Positions 5,701 to 5,731 of a stretch of 5,731 bases of DNA are shown in pieces. The stretch is from positions 1 through 5,731 of the forward strand of contig JAZSJD010000093.1 in NCBI GenBank assembly GCA_045534165.1, in the 5' to 3' direction. The notes under the pieces are model-generated. The model was not told the DNA's origin and did no database searches. It saw nothing but the letters and a program-made list of their open reading frames with translations. The translations under genes were made by a program, and so were the position numbers. This stretch comes from SIG575 sp045534165 (GTDB lineage Bacteria > Bacillota > Clostridia > Oscillospirales > Acutalibacteraceae). How positions within the stretch are numbered: position 1 is the stretch's first letter; each line of letters begins with the position of its first letter.

Positions 5701-5727
5701 TTGCACACGCAATTTCGCATTTTAAAG
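5701..5727 (+). repeat. repeat module A, right arm of the inverted repeat
   Basis: Partner of 5619-5644. Its outer part (TGCACACGCAATTTCG, 5702-5717) also resembles the first 15 bases of the window (TGCTACGCAGTTTCG) with one indel and one or two substitutions. The window ends 4 bases later, so the element may continue beyond it. Confidence 0.55.
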
Positions 5728-5731
5728 TGCT

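Overview
The window looks like a piece of chromosome from an anaerobic, AT-rich Firmicute, most likely a gut or rumen Clostridia member of the Ruminococcaceae/Oscillospiraceae kind. That guess rests on low-GC codon use, strong AGGAGG ribosome binding sites, a ferredoxin/flavin-based anaerobic redox operon, and a secreted protein with a bacterial Ig-like domain. No single marker gene fixes the taxon.

Layout. Positions 1-159 are non-coding and hold hairpins plus a repeated motif. Positions 160-4420 carry a tight three-gene operon on the minus strand, read right to left: a NuoE/HydC-like [2Fe-2S] subunit (4420-3935), a NuoF/HydB-like FMN/Fe-S NADH subunit (3938-2166), and a 674-residue mosaic of NuoG-like and GltD-like modules (2184-160). 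Neighbouring genes overlap (an ATGA junction, then 19 bp). Positions 4421-4602 are a divergent promoter region with a good sigma-A-type promoter on each strand and an 18-bp palindrome between them. Positions 4603-5562 (plus strand) encode a secreted protein with a C-terminal Ig-like (BIG2) domain. Positions 5563-5731 hold a repeat motif, a strong two-way terminator and a larger inverted repeat around that terminator.

How the genes work together. The NuoE and NuoF homologues match the HydBC-type flavin core of electron-bifurcating enzymes. The third subunit has the NuoG/HydA N-terminal clusters, then a complete GltD/NfnB-like module with FAD and NAD(P)H dinucleotide folds, then a HydA/NuoG-type 2x[4Fe-4S] segment, and it stops where an [FeFe]-hydrogenase H-cluster domain would start. 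This is the architecture described for the Stn family of electron-bifurcating transhydrogenases (StnABC of Sporomusa ovata), which link NADH, NADPH and ferredoxin pools. I therefore infer a soluble ferredoxin-dependent NAD(H)/NADP(H) transhydrogenase, not complex I and not a hydrogenase. The system is recent but already described. The secreted BIG2 protein is divergently transcribed and nothing in its sequence links it to the redox complex.

The least explained part of the window is the non-coding DNA at its two ends. Both transcription units carry, 20-30 nt past the stop codon and in the same sense orientation, nearly the same 18-base motif (CGCTGAGYTCCCATAAGG, 17/18 identical), with a second shared module further downstream. 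This points to a dispersed repeat family associated with gene 3' ends.
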